From: Flavobacteriales bacterium
Lineage (GTDB): Bacteria > Bacteroidota > Bacteroidia > Flavobacteriales_D > Sanyastnellaceae
Direction of reading: 5' to 3'
DNA length: 15,617 bases
NCBI GenBank assembly: GCA_015663855.1
Contig: DQRJ01000029.1
Span: 1 to 15,617 of the forward strand
In this document: positions 15,253 to 15,617 of the stretch, in pieces
How positions within the stretch are numbered: the first letter of the stretch is position 1
How the letters are laid out: each line of letters begins with the position of its first letter
Position numbers and translations under genes: made by a program
The notes under the pieces: model-generated
Databases searched by the model: none
Told to the model about the DNA's origin: nothing
What the model saw: the letters and a program-made list of their open reading frames with translations, nothing else

Positions 15253-15617
15253 TATTGTACACAAGGGTGGTATGAAGGGGGGCCATCTTTTTTGTTGACA
15301 TCCCACATGTATTTTAGGGAAATTTCGTGTGATCCGCCCGATGTAGCGATTCCTAACTTACTTAGAGTCAGGTCGTAGCTGTAACCCATTCGCCATAATT
15401 TATTTCCGAAACCGAAAATAACACTGACGGCATCAATATCTAACGACCCGTCGGCAGCTTGCTGTAATACGGGAATTCCACGGTACCAAAGTCCGATAGT
15501 CATAACGTTGAGGTCGTAGTAAGTACCGATATCTAATTGGTCGAACAATCCTTGATTCGTATAGTTAAAAGCAAGTACTATATCTCTGTCGTTTCGCGAT
15601 TTAGGACCTACTGACAA
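15249..15617 (-). CDS. PorP/SprF-like type IX secretion membrane protein (3' part)
   Basis: Only the C-terminal 122 residues are in the window; the 5' part lies beyond 15617. The fragment shows alternating beta strands of an outer-membrane barrel: DIVLAFNYTNQG, the YDLNVMTIGLWYRGIP stretch, SVIFGFGNKLWRMGYSYDLTLSKL and GGSHEISLKYMW, all characteristic of the PorP/SprF family C terminus. Family members are outer-membrane proteins that work with the type IX machinery, often anchoring partner adhesins; many genomes carry several copies, frequently beside large adhesin genes. After the last strand there is an unusual polar tail of about 17 residues with Cys119 of the fragment. No adhesin gene is visible in the window. 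Confidence 0.85.
   Translation of the reverse strand: MSVGPKSRNDRDIVLAFNYTNQGLFDQLDIGTYYDLNVMTIGLWYRGIPVLQQAADGSLDIDAVSVIFGFGNKLWRMGYSYDLTLSKLGIATSGGSHEISLKYMWDVNKKDGPPSYHPCVQY

Overview
The window looks like chromosome from a member of the Bacteroidota, most likely a marine-type flavobacterium or cryomorph relative. The signs are: a 122-residue C-terminal piece of a PorP/SprF-like type IX secretion protein; atpD-atpC standing apart from the other ATP synthase genes; a Bacteroidota-type TonB with polyproline and acidic spacer; a DUF2147 protein; A/T-rich leaders with no clear Shine-Dalgarno sequence; and a match to the Bacteroidota -7 box (TAnnTTTG) in front of atpD. By eye the base composition is moderate and even, and I see no phage, transposon, integron, CRISPR, tRNA or rRNA. 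Coding is extremely dense: no gap exceeds about 60 bases, so there is no gene-free stretch to describe.

Layout. 1-33: the last codons of an upstream gene, possibly sprA. 65-1607 (+): gcvH, a VanZ-like membrane protein and a TonB-type energy transducer, as one operon. 1614-4236 (-): ribF, a secreted leucine-rich-repeat protein, a NadR-like ribosylnicotinamide kinase and pnuC, each overlapping the next by a few bases; a cofactor (FMN/FAD and NAD) operon. 4335-6079 (+): atpD-atpC. 6100-6576 (-): rlmH. 6616-8919 (+): nadC, a YihY/BrkB membrane protein and a DUF2147 protein. 8930-13693 (-): a TPR protein with an (EP)10 tract, an AddB-like PD-(D/E)XK nuclease and a GT4-like glycosyltransferase. 13762-15252 (+): a membrane-anchored TerB-like protein and murB. 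15249-15617 (-): the 3' part of a PorP/SprF-like gene, cut by the window edge.

How the genes fit together. NAD metabolism is represented twice: de novo (NadC) and salvage (PnuC plus the kinase), with RibF supplying the flavin cofactors. Energy conversion is covered by AtpD/AtpC and the TonB protein. Envelope work is covered by MurB, the glycosyltransferase, YihY, VanZ-like, DUF2147 and PorP/SprF. RlmH and the AddB-like nuclease serve ribosome modification and DNA repair.

Most of this is housekeeping; I do not see a defence island or a clearly new system. The points most worth a second look are the secreted LRR protein embedded in the cofactor operon, the AddB-like protein that lacks a P-loop and one expected cluster cysteine, the hexanucleotide-repeat (EP)10 linker, a nine-G run inside murB, and the frequent use of TTG/GTG starts.
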